A DNA stretch of 64,000 nucleotides from Phycisphaerales bacterium (lineage in GTDB: Bacteria > Planctomycetota > Phycisphaerae > UBA1845 > UTPLA1), in assembly GCA_022360095.1 (NCBI GenBank), contig JAKSDK010000312.1:62001-126000 (forward strand). Direction: 5' to 3'. Under the pieces are notes generated by a model. The model was not told where the DNA came from and searched no databases. It saw nothing but the letters and a program-made list of their open reading frames with translations. The stretch's first letter is position 1; every line of letters starts with the position of its first letter. Of this stretch, positions 27,126 through 35,181 are shown piece after piece. The translations under genes were made by a program, and so were the position numbers.

Positions 27126-28379
27126 ATGACCGGCCGATTCAATCACCGATTTAGAATCATCGTTTATGCGATCACGGGGCTCGGTTTATGCCCGGCCGTC
27201 GTGAGCGCGGATATCGACACCTGGTATGAACTCATCGATTCCACCGGACCTGGCGCAGGGGTTGTCAATGTCCAGCAGGGGCAGGCCGGGGCGCCTCTTA
27301 TTATCGAGACCGACGGTGAGCCGGGAGAGTATGACCTTACGATTCGATTTGTCGCGGACATCGATTCGAGCGAGTCCTTGGTCTCTTATGCGGTCGACCT
27401 CGTCGCTCCGAATGAGGAGACCATTTCAGCCTTGTCCTTGTCGCCTTCGGGCAGCTTCGACGTTGAGGGCTTTGCAACGCTTGGCACGGGTCCGGGAACG
27501 ATCGTTGAAAATGCATCGGAATTCAACATTCTCGGGACTCCCGTAGAGGGGGTTGTCGGGTTGTTTGAAGTTGTGCTTCAGCTTAGCGAACCGCCCGCCG
27601 GTGACATCGAGATCTTTTCCGGCATCGGAGCGTTGGAATGGGCCACATCCTCCGGATCGCCGGTCAACGTGATCTTCGCCGACGCTGATCCTCTTGAAGG
27701 TACGGCTGGAGAAATCGTCTCCAGCACGCCGAGCATTATCATTCGCCAGGGTGAAGCGCCTCAGGGTGATGATTGCGACGGCGACAATACGCCCGATGCC
27801 GACCAGATTGCCGCGGACCCGAGCCTGGATTGCAATGGGAACGACACGCTGGATTCGTGTGAGATCGCCGACGGCACGGCGCCCGATTGCAATCAGAACA
27901 GTGTGCCGGATGAATGTGACCTGTCCTCGGGCACGAGCCCTGATTGCGACGGGAACAGCGTCCCGGACGAATGTGACATCGCCGATGGAACGGCCGCGGA
28001 CTGCAACAGCAACAGCGTGCCGGACGCGTGTGACATCACGGGCGGCACGAGTCAGGATTGCAATTCCAATTCGATTCCGGATGAATGCGACATCGCCGCC
28101 GGAACAAGTATGGATGCCGACGGGGACGGTGTTCCGGACGAGTGTCCGGATACGCCCGGTGGCAATCCGATTGAGAATCCCGTTCGCACGTTGCTGGCCA
28201 TTGCGCTCGACGTGCCTTCGGACGGCTGGCCGATGATGTCATCCATTCCTTTGGCCCTTTTTGGTGTCTTGGGCATTCCCATGTCGGTCTCGTTGTTCTT
28301 TGTGGAATTGCTGAACCTGCCGGTGCGGGTCATTCTCTTTGAGTTGCTGGCGGCCTTGTTTGGCGCGGGCTCAGCGTAA
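27126..28379 (+). CDS. Secreted repeat protein with 19-residue DxNxNxxPDxCD calcium-type repeats
   Basis: GAGGGGAG eight bases upstream supports ATG 27126. A signal peptide (about 1-27) precedes a cohesin-like beta-rich domain of roughly 185 residues. Six tandem 19-residue units then follow with Asp/Asn at calcium-ligand spacings and a conserved Cys pair (DCNSNSVPDACD type). The end is about 65 residues that are strongly hydrophobic, probably two or three membrane segments. It resembles planctomycete proteins with dockerin-like calcium repeats. Binding partner unknown. Confidence 0.78.
   Translation: MTGRFNHRFRIIVYAITGLGLCPAVVSADIDTWYELIDSTGPGAGVVNVQQGQAGAPLIIETDGEPGEYDLTIRFVADIDSSESLVSYAVDLVAPNEETISALSLSPSGSFDVEGFATLGTGPGTIVENASEFNILGTPVEGVVGLFEVVLQLSEPPAGDIEIFSGIGALEWATSSGSPVNVIFADADPLEGTAGEIVSSTPSIIIRQGEAPQGDDCDGDNTPDADQIAADPSLDCNGNDTLDSCEIADGTAPDCNQNSVPDECDLSSGTSPDCDGNSVPDECDIADGTAADCNSNSVPDACDITGGTSQDCNSNSIPDECDIAAGTSMDADGDGVPDECPDTPGGNPIENPVRTLLAIALDVPSDGWPMMSSIPLALFGVLGIPMSVSLFFVELLNLPVRVILFELLAALFGAGSA
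27771..28151 (+). repeat. 57-bp tandem coding repeat (19 residues)
   Basis: Six full units and a partial seventh, each 57 bases, start at 27771, 27828 and so on. Each encodes a D-C-x-x-N-x-x-x-D-x-C-(D/E)-(L/I) pattern. Units are diverged, the first most so. Confidence 0.85.
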
Positions 28380-28407
28380 TTCGCGCAACCCTTCGCGCTA
28401 GACCACG

Positions 28408-30144
28408 CTAATCCGCGATCAATGGGATCACGTTAAACCTCTCAACATCGATGAGTCCCTGATTGGTGAGCTTCAACTTGCCGATGACCGACAGGCTCAA
28501 GAACGACAGCGCCATAAAGGGCTGAGCAAACTCGCAGCCGAGCGTCCGGGCCGCCTCGGTGACCTCGCGAAGCTGTTGCGCCGCGATGTCGGCCGGTTGA
28601 TCGGTCACGAGACCGGCGATGGGTAATGGCGCGTCGGCAAGGACTTCACCGTCACGGGCAACGACGAGGCCTCCGTTGAGTTTCACGAGACGTTGTAGCG
28701 CAAGATGCATGTCCCGGTCGTTCGTGCCGACGGCGACGAGGTTATGGGCATCGTGTGCGACGCTGCTGGCAAGGGCGCCGGATCTAAGTTTGAAGCCTCG
28801 CGCGAAACCGTGGCCGATCTCCCCGCTGGCTCGATGGCGTTCGATGACGACCAGCTTGGCAAGGTCACGATCGGGGTCGGCGACCAGTCTATTTTCCTCA
28901 ACGCGAGCAGGCTCGATGCCTCGTTCGGTGTCGATGCGGTTGTCCAGCACCTCGATAACATGAACGTTGGGCGGACGGGTGCTCGAACCCTCCGGGACGG
29001 GCATGGCAAGGTCTTCCAAATCGATTGGTTGAACGTTGATGCTGCTGCGAAGTGGCGCGGCGGCTTGCCGGGGTGAATCGTCCAGACATCGGCCGTTTTC
29101 CACGACAAGTTGTCCCTGGCGATAGACCTGCACCACCCGGCACCGCTCCAGGTCGTCCAGGACCGCGAGGTCGGCTCGGTAACCGGGGAGAATCGCACCT
29201 GTTTGACGGATGCCGAAGTAGCGGGCGGTGTTGAAGGAGCCGAGGCGAACGGCGAGGATCGGATCGAGGCCCAGTTCGATGGCGCGGCGAATCATGTAGT
29301 CGATTTGCCCTTCTTCGATGAGGTCGCGGACGTCCTTGTCATCCGTACAGAATAAAAAGCGATCGGCGGTGAGGGGGGTGACGAGAGGGACGAGTGCCTC
29401 CAGATTTCGGGTTTGAGAGCCTTCGCGGATCATGATGTGGAAGCCCTGACGTAGTTTTTCAGCGGCCTCCTCAGCGGTGATGCACTCATGGTCGCTCATG
29501 ATTCCGGCGGCGGCATAGGCGGTCAGCTCCCTGCCGGAAAGGGATGGGGCATGGCCGTCGACCACCCAATCTTTGGAAATTGCGATTTTGTCGAGCACTT
29601 CGGGTTGGGCAGCCACAACGCCCGGATAGTTCATCATCTCCGCCAGGCCCAGCACCCAGGGATTGGTCAGGAAGGGTTCCAGGTCCTCGGCCGTGAGTTC
29701 GGCTCCGGCAGACTCCAGAGGGCTGGCGGGGACACAGGAACTGAGCATGACATAGACCGTGATGGGCCCGTTTTTTGCGGAGCGCAGGACATAGGAGATG
29801 CCTTCGGTACCCATGACGTTGGCGAATTCGTGTGGGTCGGCAATGACGGTCGTGGTTCCGTGCGCGATGACGACTCTGGCAAACTCAGGGACGGCGAGCA
29901 TGGATGACTCGATATGAACGTGAGCATCCATGAAGCCTGGGCAGAGATATCGGCCTTTCAAGTCGATGGTTTCAGCGGCCTGGTAATCGCCGATTCCGGC
30001 GATCCGACCCCTGACGATGGCGACGTGGCCCGTTTGGATTTCGTGGGAGACCACATTGACGATTCGGGCGTTTTTGAGAACCAGATCGGCAGGGCGGCGG
30101 CCCGCGGCAACGTTGACGAGATCCCGTAGATGATTATCAGACAA
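28408..30144 (-). CDS. ade: Adenine deaminase
   Basis: Converts adenine to hypoxanthine and ammonia (EC 3.5.4.2) in purine salvage. At 578 residues it has the normal length for Ade. The amidohydrolase metal site is visible as FMDAHVHIESSM (71-82, with His75 and His77) and ADPHEFANVMG (102-112); VDGHAP, SDHE, and the C-terminal SVAHDAHNLVAVG segment specific to adenine deaminases are also intact. The start appears to be TTG 30144 with GGAG about eight bases upstream. It diverges from the rpsP operon and has no other purine gene nearby. Confidence 0.95.
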   Translation of the reverse strand: MSDNHLRDLVNVAAGRRPADLVLKNARIVNVVSHEIQTGHVAIVRGRIAGIGDYQAAETIDLKGRYLCPGFMDAHVHIESSMLAVPEFARVVIAHGTTTVIADPHEFANVMGTEGISYVLRSAKNGPITVYVMLSSCVPASPLESAGAELTAEDLEPFLTNPWVLGLAEMMNYPGVVAAQPEVLDKIAISKDWVVDGHAPSLSGRELTAYAAAGIMSDHECITAEEAAEKLRQGFHIMIREGSQTRNLEALVPLVTPLTADRFLFCTDDKDVRDLIEEGQIDYMIRRAIELGLDPILAVRLGSFNTARYFGIRQTGAILPGYRADLAVLDDLERCRVVQVYRQGQLVVENGRCLDDSPRQAAAPLRSSINVQPIDLEDLAMPVPEGSSTRPPNVHVIEVLDNRIDTERGIEPARVEENRLVADPDRDLAKLVVIERHRASGEIGHGFARGFKLRSGALASSVAHDAHNLVAVGTNDRDMHLALQRLVKLNGGLVVARDGEVLADAPLPIAGLVTDQPADIAAQQLREVTEAARTLGCEFAQPFMALSFLSLSVIGKLKLTNQGLIDVERFNVIPLIAD

Positions 30145-30260
30145 TGTTTGGTCTCCAGAGACCGGTCTTTCTTGAAGTCTCGGCCGGCGTGACGGTTATG
30201 AGACAGCGGCCCATTATACCGTCGGTTGGACCGGGCGGGAAAAATGGGGGTGTCCGGAGC

Positions 30261-30288
30261 TTGCCGTCTGCCTAAATTCTGGTAGGAT
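30261..30288 (+). promoter_or_regulatory. Possible promoter of the rpsP operon
   Basis: TTGCCG (30261-30266) and TAGGAT (30283-30288) are 16 bases apart, each matching four of six consensus bases, 85 bases upstream of rpsP. Confidence 0.3.
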
Positions 30289-30372
30289 AAGGTACTTTGC
30301 ACATTTTCGCTCCGCCCGTCTGGAGGGTTGGCAGCGATGATCGGTCGAAACCAAGATTGTATCGAGGCAGCT

Positions 30373-30651
30373 ATGGCGGTGAAGTTGAGGTTAGTACGTT
30401 TAGGGCGGCGGCATCGAGCGTTCTTCAGGCTTCGTGCGGGAGACGAACGATTTGCACCCACGGGTCGTTTCATCGAAGAGTTGGGATACGTCGATCCGTT
30501 GGAGAAGAACCCGGACAAGCAGGTGACGTTGAAGAAGGAACGCATCGAGCATTGGCTTAACGCCGGGGCCAAGGTGTCCCCGACGGTGCGAACTTTGTTG
30601 ACGAAACACGGGATCGGAACCAAGGAAAAAGCCGCGGTCGCCGGAACCTGA
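30373..30651 (+). CDS. rpsP: 30S ribosomal protein S16
   Basis: Small-subunit assembly protein of 92 residues. The start MAVKLRLVRLGRRHRAFFRL and the FIEELGYVDPLEK block are characteristic of S16. ATG 30373 with GAGG six bases upstream is used; an open frame extends up to 30328 but adds non-S16 sequence. It leads rpsP-trmD-rplS. The usual rimM gene is not between rpsP and trmD. Confidence 0.95.
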   Translation: MAVKLRLVRLGRRHRAFFRLRAGDERFAPTGRFIEELGYVDPLEKNPDKQVTLKKERIEHWLNAGAKVSPTVRTLLTKHGIGTKEKAAVAGT

Positions 30652-30671
30652 GCATCGGTAGATGCCCGACT

Positions 30672-31406
30672 ATGCGTATCGATGTGCTGACGCTTTTTCC
30701 CGAGGTGTGTGAGCCGTTTTTTTCGGCCAGCATCCTGGGGCGAGCGCGGCAAGCGGGTCATGTGAGCATCGCGTGTCACAACATTCGCGATTACTCGAAG
30801 GACCCGCATCAGAAAGTGGATGATCGGCCTTACGGCGGTGGTCCCGGTATGGTGATGACCTGTCCGCCGATCTTTGATGCCGTTGAGGCCGTTGAAAAGT
30901 TAGATCGTCGTGATGCCACGCGAATTCTGCTGACGCCGCAGGGTGAACGGCTGGATCAGCGCCTGGCGAAAGAGTTGTCGAGACGCGATCGGTTGCTGCT
31001 GATCGCGGGGCATTACGAGGGATTCGACGAGCGCATCCGACTGGGCTTGTCGCCGTTGGAGTTATCGATCGGCGACTATGTGCTCTCCGGTGGCGAGGCT
31101 GCGGCGTTGGTGCTGGTGGATGCGGTCGTGCGATTGTTGCCGGGTGTTCTCGGCGACGCGGAGTCGACCACGGAGGAGTCGTTTTCCTTAAGTGAGAGCG
31201 GATCGCCGATCCGCGAAAGTGATGTGGAGACGGCGGGGGGGGCATGTTGCCTTGAGTATCCGCAGTACACGCGGCCTCGCGAGTTTCGCGGTTTGGAAGT
31301 ACCGGCCGTATTGATCAATGGCGATCACGGCAAGATTGAGGCTTGGCGCCGAGCCCAGGCGATGGAACGCACCAAGAAGCGCCGGCCGGATTTGCTGTCG
31401 GAGTAG
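30672..31406 (+). CDS. trmD: tRNA (guanine-37-N1)-methyltransferase
   Basis: Methylates G37 of tRNAs reading CNN codons, preventing +1 frameshifts. The SPOUT knot is visible: YGGGPGMVM (54-62), [19 protein letters not shown] and [11 protein letters not shown]. Between the EESF element and LEYPQYTRP there are about 22 residues, where E. coli TrmD has about four, so the interdomain linker carries an insertion of roughly 18 residues that includes a CC pair. The C-terminus ends at RRPDLL, shorter than in E. coli. It starts 21 bases after rpsP. Confidence 0.96.
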   Translation: MRIDVLTLFPEVCEPFFSASILGRARQAGHVSIACHNIRDYSKDPHQKVDDRPYGGGPGMVMTCPPIFDAVEAVEKLDRRDATRILLTPQGERLDQRLAKELSRRDRLLLIAGHYEGFDERIRLGLSPLELSIGDYVLSGGEAAALVLVDAVVRLLPGVLGDAESTTEESFSLSESGSPIRESDVETAGGACCLEYPQYTRPREFRGLEVPAVLINGDHGKIEAWRRAQAMERTKKRRPDLLSE

Positions 31407-31459
31407 CAAGCCAAGGCCCGCAACGAGATTCGCCGATAACGAGATGGGAGATACAAGCC

Positions 31460-31897
31460 ATGCGGAATAAATACATTGAAGCCGTCGAATCGGCCAACGT
31501 GAAGAAAGAGATTCCCGAGTTCGAGATCGGTGATACGGTATCGGTGGGTGTGCGGATCATCGAAGGAAACAAGGAACGCGTCCAGCCGTTCATCGGCGTC
31601 GTCATTGCCCGACGTGGCCGAGGAATGAGCGAGACTTTTACGGTACGGCGCATCGTCAACAATGAGGGTGTCGAACGTATCTTTCCCATTCAATCTCCAC
31701 GAATCGTGAACATCGAGGTTCAGCGCCGCGGCAAGACGCGCCGCAGCAAGCTCTACTACCTCCGGGATCGTGTGGGTAAGGCACGCAAGCTTCGCGAGCG
31801 ACGTCTTGGAGCGTCAAAGGCGGTATCGGATGCAAAGGGGCCGCCTCCGGCGCCTGCGCATGAGCCTGAACCCGAGCCTGAGCCGGTGGGTGCATAG
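31460..31897 (+). CDS. rplS: 50S ribosomal protein L19 with Pro/Glu-rich tail
   Basis: Large-subunit protein at the interface with 30S. The core contains the L19 motifs [35 protein letters not shown] and [25 protein letters not shown] nine bases before ATG 31460 sets the start; the longer open frame from 31343 overlaps trmD and is not used. About 25 extra residues at the C-terminus, with repeated Glu-Pro pairs, go beyond the usual 115-120-residue protein. Confidence 0.95.
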   Translation: MRNKYIEAVESANVKKEIPEFEIGDTVSVGVRIIEGNKERVQPFIGVVIARRGRGMSETFTVRRIVNNEGVERIFPIQSPRIVNIEVQRRGKTRRSKLYYLRDRVGKARKLRERRLGASKAVSDAKGPPPAPAHEPEPEPEPVGA

Positions 31898-31919
31898 ACG
31901 GTTCGCTTTCTAATCTATC

Positions 31920-32291
31920 GTGAATTGGTTCAAACGGGACATTGGCAAGGCCGGTGAGAACGCGGCCTGCGAATATCTCAAGCGCCAAGGCTTCAGAATA
32001 CTCGCGCGCAACTATACCTGTCCCTTTGGCGAGATTGATATCATTTGTCACCATGACGCGTGTATCGTTTTCGTAGAAGTGAAAACTCTGTCCGACGATA
32101 CGAACGCCGCCCCGGAGGACAACATTACGTTCGCCAAACAAAGACAGGTGCAACGCGTGGCCCGTGCGTGGCTGGCGGAACAACGTGAGCCTGAATGCGC
32201 GTATCGTTTTGACGCCGTGGCCGTCGTGTTGCAGCCCAAGGGAAAGCCCGAAGTCCGCCATATTATCGAGGCGTTCCTGCCGTCGCGTTGA
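31920..32291 (+). CDS. yraN: YraN family (UPF0102) putative endonuclease
   Basis: 123 residues with a GTG start. The Holliday-junction-resolvase-like nuclease fold is indicated by GEIDII (36-41) and FVEVK, the catalytic Asp and Glu-x-Lys of this superfamily, plus the leading GExAAxxYLxxxGFxILxRNY. UPF0102 genes often sit near rplS and rnhB, as here near rplS. Biochemical role is not established for most members. Confidence 0.92.
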   Translation: MNWFKRDIGKAGENAACEYLKRQGFRILARNYTCPFGEIDIICHHDACIVFVEVKTLSDDTNAAPEDNITFAKQRQVQRVARAWLAEQREPECAYRFDAVAVVLQPKGKPEVRHIIEAFLPSR

Positions 32292-32310
32292 TCATCTAAG
32301 GAACCCGCTG

Positions 32311-33093
32311 ATGGCGTTGCTCATCGACTCTCATTGTCATCTCACCTTTGACGGTCTTTGCGAGCGGATTGACACCGTGCTGGAACGCGCGGCGTCGGCC
32401 GGTGTGGGTGAGTGCGTCACCATCGCCACGGATCTCGCCGATGCCCAGCGGGCCCTGGCGATGTCACAGGATCACGCCTGCGTGCACGTCGTGGCCGGTA
32501 TCCATCCCCATGAGTCGAGCAAAGTTCAGACCGGCTGGGATGAGGCGTTGTCGCAGATCACAAAACGCGATGACGTCTATGCCGTCGGTGAGATGGGCCT
32601 GGACTATCATTATGACTTTTCAGATCGCGAGGATCAGGCGCGCGTGTTTCGCCGTCAGTTGGAAATCGCGACGGATGTTGGAAAACCCATCGTGATTCAT
32701 TGTCGCGAAGCGCACGCCGACGCACTCGCGATCCTTTCCGAATTCCCGAGGTTGGCCGGTGTGGTCTTTCACTGTTTTACCGGGACCAAAGCCGAGGCCG
32801 CCGAGATTCTCGAACGTGGTTATTGGATTTCTCTGACCGGTGTCGTTACGTTCAAGAAGTCGGCCGAGCTTCGGGAGGTGGCGCGCATGGTGCCGGCGGA
32901 GCGATTGATGGTGGAAACGGACTCGCCTTATTTGTCCCCCGAACCTGTCCGCAACGCACGCCCGAATGAACCGGCCCATGTGGTCCACACGGCCGAGTGC
33001 ATTGCCAGGGAACGTGGCGTGCCGCTGCCCGAGTTGACCGAGCTGACGGCCGGCAACACACGACGCTTCTTTTCGCTGCCTGAGCAGGCTTGA
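32311..33093 (+). CDS. tatD: TatD family metal-dependent hydrolase
   Basis: A 260-residue TIM-barrel hydrolase, likely a DNase. Metal ligands are visible in DSHCHL (6-11), GEMGLDYH, PIVIHCREA, VFHCFTG and ETDSPYLSPEP. AAGGAA seven bases before ATG 32311 selects the start rather than the longer upstream frame that overlaps yraN. The neighbours suggest only a household role. Confidence 0.93.
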   Translation: MALLIDSHCHLTFDGLCERIDTVLERAASAGVGECVTIATDLADAQRALAMSQDHACVHVVAGIHPHESSKVQTGWDEALSQITKRDDVYAVGEMGLDYHYDFSDREDQARVFRRQLEIATDVGKPIVIHCREAHADALAILSEFPRLAGVVFHCFTGTKAEAAEILERGYWISLTGVVTFKKSAELREVARMVPAERLMVETDSPYLSPEPVRNARPNEPAHVVHTAECIARERGVPLPELTELTAGNTRRFFSLPEQA

Positions 33094-33113
33094 GAACCTT
33101 TGGAATCAAACAC

Positions 33114-34070
33114 ATGAAGGTCGCGATCGGAATTGATGTCGGGGGGACGGCGATCAAAGGAGGGCTCGTCAGTTCAAAGGGCGCCGTTCTTGAAAAGGAC
33201 ACGATCCCCACTCAGGCCGAACGTGGTGTCAAGCATGTTATCGAGAGGACGGTCAGCCTGATCCAGGCACTGGAAAAGACGGAATCGGCCGACTCGGTGA
33301 ACGCGATGGCACTGGGCGTCGGCGTGCCGGGTTTCATCCGACGTCGGCAGGGGCTCGTCGTTTCCTCTCCCAATTTGGAAGGCTGGGTCGATGTCCCCGT
33401 GGTGGCAATGCTTGAAAAAGCCACGAATCGGCAGGTGATCCTGGACAACGATGCCAACAATGCGGCGCTGGGCGAATACGTTTGCGGTGCGGGCCAGGGG
33501 GTGCGGAGCATGGTCATGTTGACGCTTGGCACGGGCGTCGGCTCGGGTTTGATCCTCGATGGGAAGCTGTGGCGCGGTGCGAACGAATGTGGCGGGGAAC
33601 TCGGTCATACGATCGTCCAGCCCGATGGGCGCCGTTGTGGCTGCGGGCAGTCGGGTTGTCTTGAGGCCTATGCGTCGGCCGAGAGCACGGCGCGGAGAAC
33701 GGAGGAGCTGATCCGGCAGGGCGAGGCGTCCGTGCTGAAGGGCGTGCTCGATCGCGGAGAGGCGATCACCGCGAAAATGGTGGTTGACGCGGCAAGAACG
33801 GAGGACGCCTTGGCGTGTCGTATTTGGGAGGACACCTGCCGTTACCTGGCTTTGGCCTGCATCAACGTGCAACACACCCTGAATCCCGAATGTATCGTCT
33901 TCGCAGGCGGCATGAGCACGGCAGGCGATTTCTTGCGTGAGCCTGTCGCGCGTACCGTCCGGAAGCTGCACGCGGAGCGGTTCGGAATGCCGCCGGAGGT
34001 GCGAATTGCCGAGCTTGGGAGCGACGCGGGGTTTATCGGGGCCGCTCTGAGCGCTTTGCGAGGCGAGTGA
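33114..34070 (+). CDS. ROK family sugar kinase, probably glucokinase
   Basis: The ATP loop IDVGGTAIKGG, the VPGF and DNDANNAALGE motifs and the ROK zinc signature CGCGQSGCLEAYAS are all intact. The EVCG/ECGGELGH stretch carries the catalytic-site His. It is about 318 residues, normal for a ROK glucokinase, and has no N-terminal helix-turn-helix, so it is a kinase rather than a repressor. ATG 33114 has only a weak ribosome site; TTG 33090, overlapping the tatD stop, is an alternative. Sugar specificity is not shown. Confidence 0.9.
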   Translation: MKVAIGIDVGGTAIKGGLVSSKGAVLEKDTIPTQAERGVKHVIERTVSLIQALEKTESADSVNAMALGVGVPGFIRRRQGLVVSSPNLEGWVDVPVVAMLEKATNRQVILDNDANNAALGEYVCGAGQGVRSMVMLTLGTGVGSGLILDGKLWRGANECGGELGHTIVQPDGRRCGCGQSGCLEAYASAESTARRTEELIRQGEASVLKGVLDRGEAITAKMVVDAARTEDALACRIWEDTCRYLALACINVQHTLNPECIVFAGGMSTAGDFLREPVARTVRKLHAERFGMPPEVRIAELGSDAGFIGAALSALRGE

Positions 34071-34074
34071 TCCG

Positions 34075-34755
34075 ATGTCATCAGCCTCCCCGATTGTCGT
34101 CGTATTCGCCAAATATCCTGAGCCGGGTCGCGTCAAGACACGGCTCATCGGGCCGTTGACTGCGGAGCAAGCCGCTGACGTTCATCGCCGGTGTTTGCAG
34201 ATGACGCTTGATACGGTCGTCATGGTGGAAAGCGCGGATCTGTTGCTGGCCGTATCACCGGATGAAGCGGATTTTTCGACCTTTGTCCGCGATGGCGTCG
34301 AAATCCGCCCCCAAGGCGAGGGTGATCTGGGCGAACGTCTCGTTCGACAAATCGAAAACGCGTTTGGGGGCGAGAGTCGGCACGTGGTCGTCGTTGGAAG
34401 CGATTGTCCCACGATGTCCACTCAGGACGTGCGGCAGGCCTTCGATTTTCTGCGCCGATACGATGCGGTGATTGGCCCGGCCGTCGACGGAGGTTACTAT
34501 TTGCTCGGTCTGCGGAAACCGGCCAGGGTTCTGTTCGACGGGATTGATTGGAGTACGTCTCGTGTTTTGTCTCAAACCCTGGCCAGGGCGGAGGATGCGG
34601 GATTGAGCGTGGCTATGTTGCCGGAGCGGCGTGACGTGGATGAATTCGGTGATATCATGGCGATCGCGCAGGAGATTCCGGACGATGAGCCTCGCCTGCA
34701 AGCGTTCAAAGTCTTTTTGCGAGCGCTGATCCAAGATGGAGACAACCGTGAGTGA
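34075..34755 (+). CDS. DUF2064 family glycosyltransferase-like protein
   Basis: 226 residues of the TIGR04282/DUF2064 family, a nucleotidyltransferase/GT-A-like fold. Visible motifs are VFAKYPEPGRVKTRL (10-24), VVVGSDCPTMS and AVIGPAVDGGYYLLGL, followed by DIDxxxD-like DVDEFGD. It starts five bases after the ROK kinase, so the two are probably co-translated. The substrate of this family is not known with certainty. Confidence 0.9.
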   Translation: MSSASPIVVVFAKYPEPGRVKTRLIGPLTAEQAADVHRRCLQMTLDTVVMVESADLLLAVSPDEADFSTFVRDGVEIRPQGEGDLGERLVRQIENAFGGESRHVVVVGSDCPTMSTQDVRQAFDFLRRYDAVIGPAVDGGYYLLGLRKPARVLFDGIDWSTSRVLSQTLARAEDAGLSVAMLPERRDVDEFGDIMAIAQEIPDDEPRLQAFKVFLRALIQDGDNRE

Positions 34756-35161
34756 GAACGAATTGCCATTGCCGCCGAGTAAGGTTCTGGTCGTGGACGA
34801 CAATTTGCAGAACCTTGAATTGCTGGAAGCTTACTTAGAAGAAGTGGACGGTGTCACGACCATCAGCGCGACGGACGGCCAGGGGTGCCTCCAGAAAGTG
34901 GCATCCGAGAAGCCCGACTTGATCCTGTTGGATATCATGATGCCTCGGATGAGTGGTTACGAGGTTTGCCAGAAGCTCAAATCAGATCCCGAAACGAAAG
35001 ATATCCCGATCATTATGGTGACGGCCCTTTTTGAAGAGGGGGATGTCGAACGCGGCACCGAAGTGGGCGCCAACGATTTTGTCAGCAAGCCTGTGAACAG
35101 GGTGGACCTGTTGACGCGAGTGAAAACCTTTCTACGGGTTCGCCACGCACAGGCGGATTAA
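34748..35161 (+). CDS. Single-domain response regulator receiver
   Basis: A CheY-like REC domain with no output domain. The acidic pair VVDD, phosphoacceptor Asp in LILLDIMMPRMSG, the Thr in IIMVTA and Lys in FVSKPV are all present, so phosphorylation should work. GTG 34748 with GGAG six bases upstream is favoured; ATG 34736 is the alternative. Either start overlaps the end of the DUF2064 gene, implying translational coupling. No kinase is next to it; the M16 peptidase follows after 20 bases. Confidence 0.9.
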   Translation: MSENELPLPPSKVLVVDDNLQNLELLEAYLEEVDGVTTISATDGQGCLQKVASEKPDLILLDIMMPRMSGYEVCQKLKSDPETKDIPIIMVTALFEEGDVERGTEVGANDFVSKPVNRVDLLTRVKTFLRVRHAQAD

Positions 35162-35181
35162 TTGGGGGCTGGACGATCTCC

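Noticed and set aside
27771..28151. 57-bp periodic repeats considered as a CRISPR array
   Set aside because: No constant repeat with unique spacers; period is in frame and encodes a 19-residue protein repeat.
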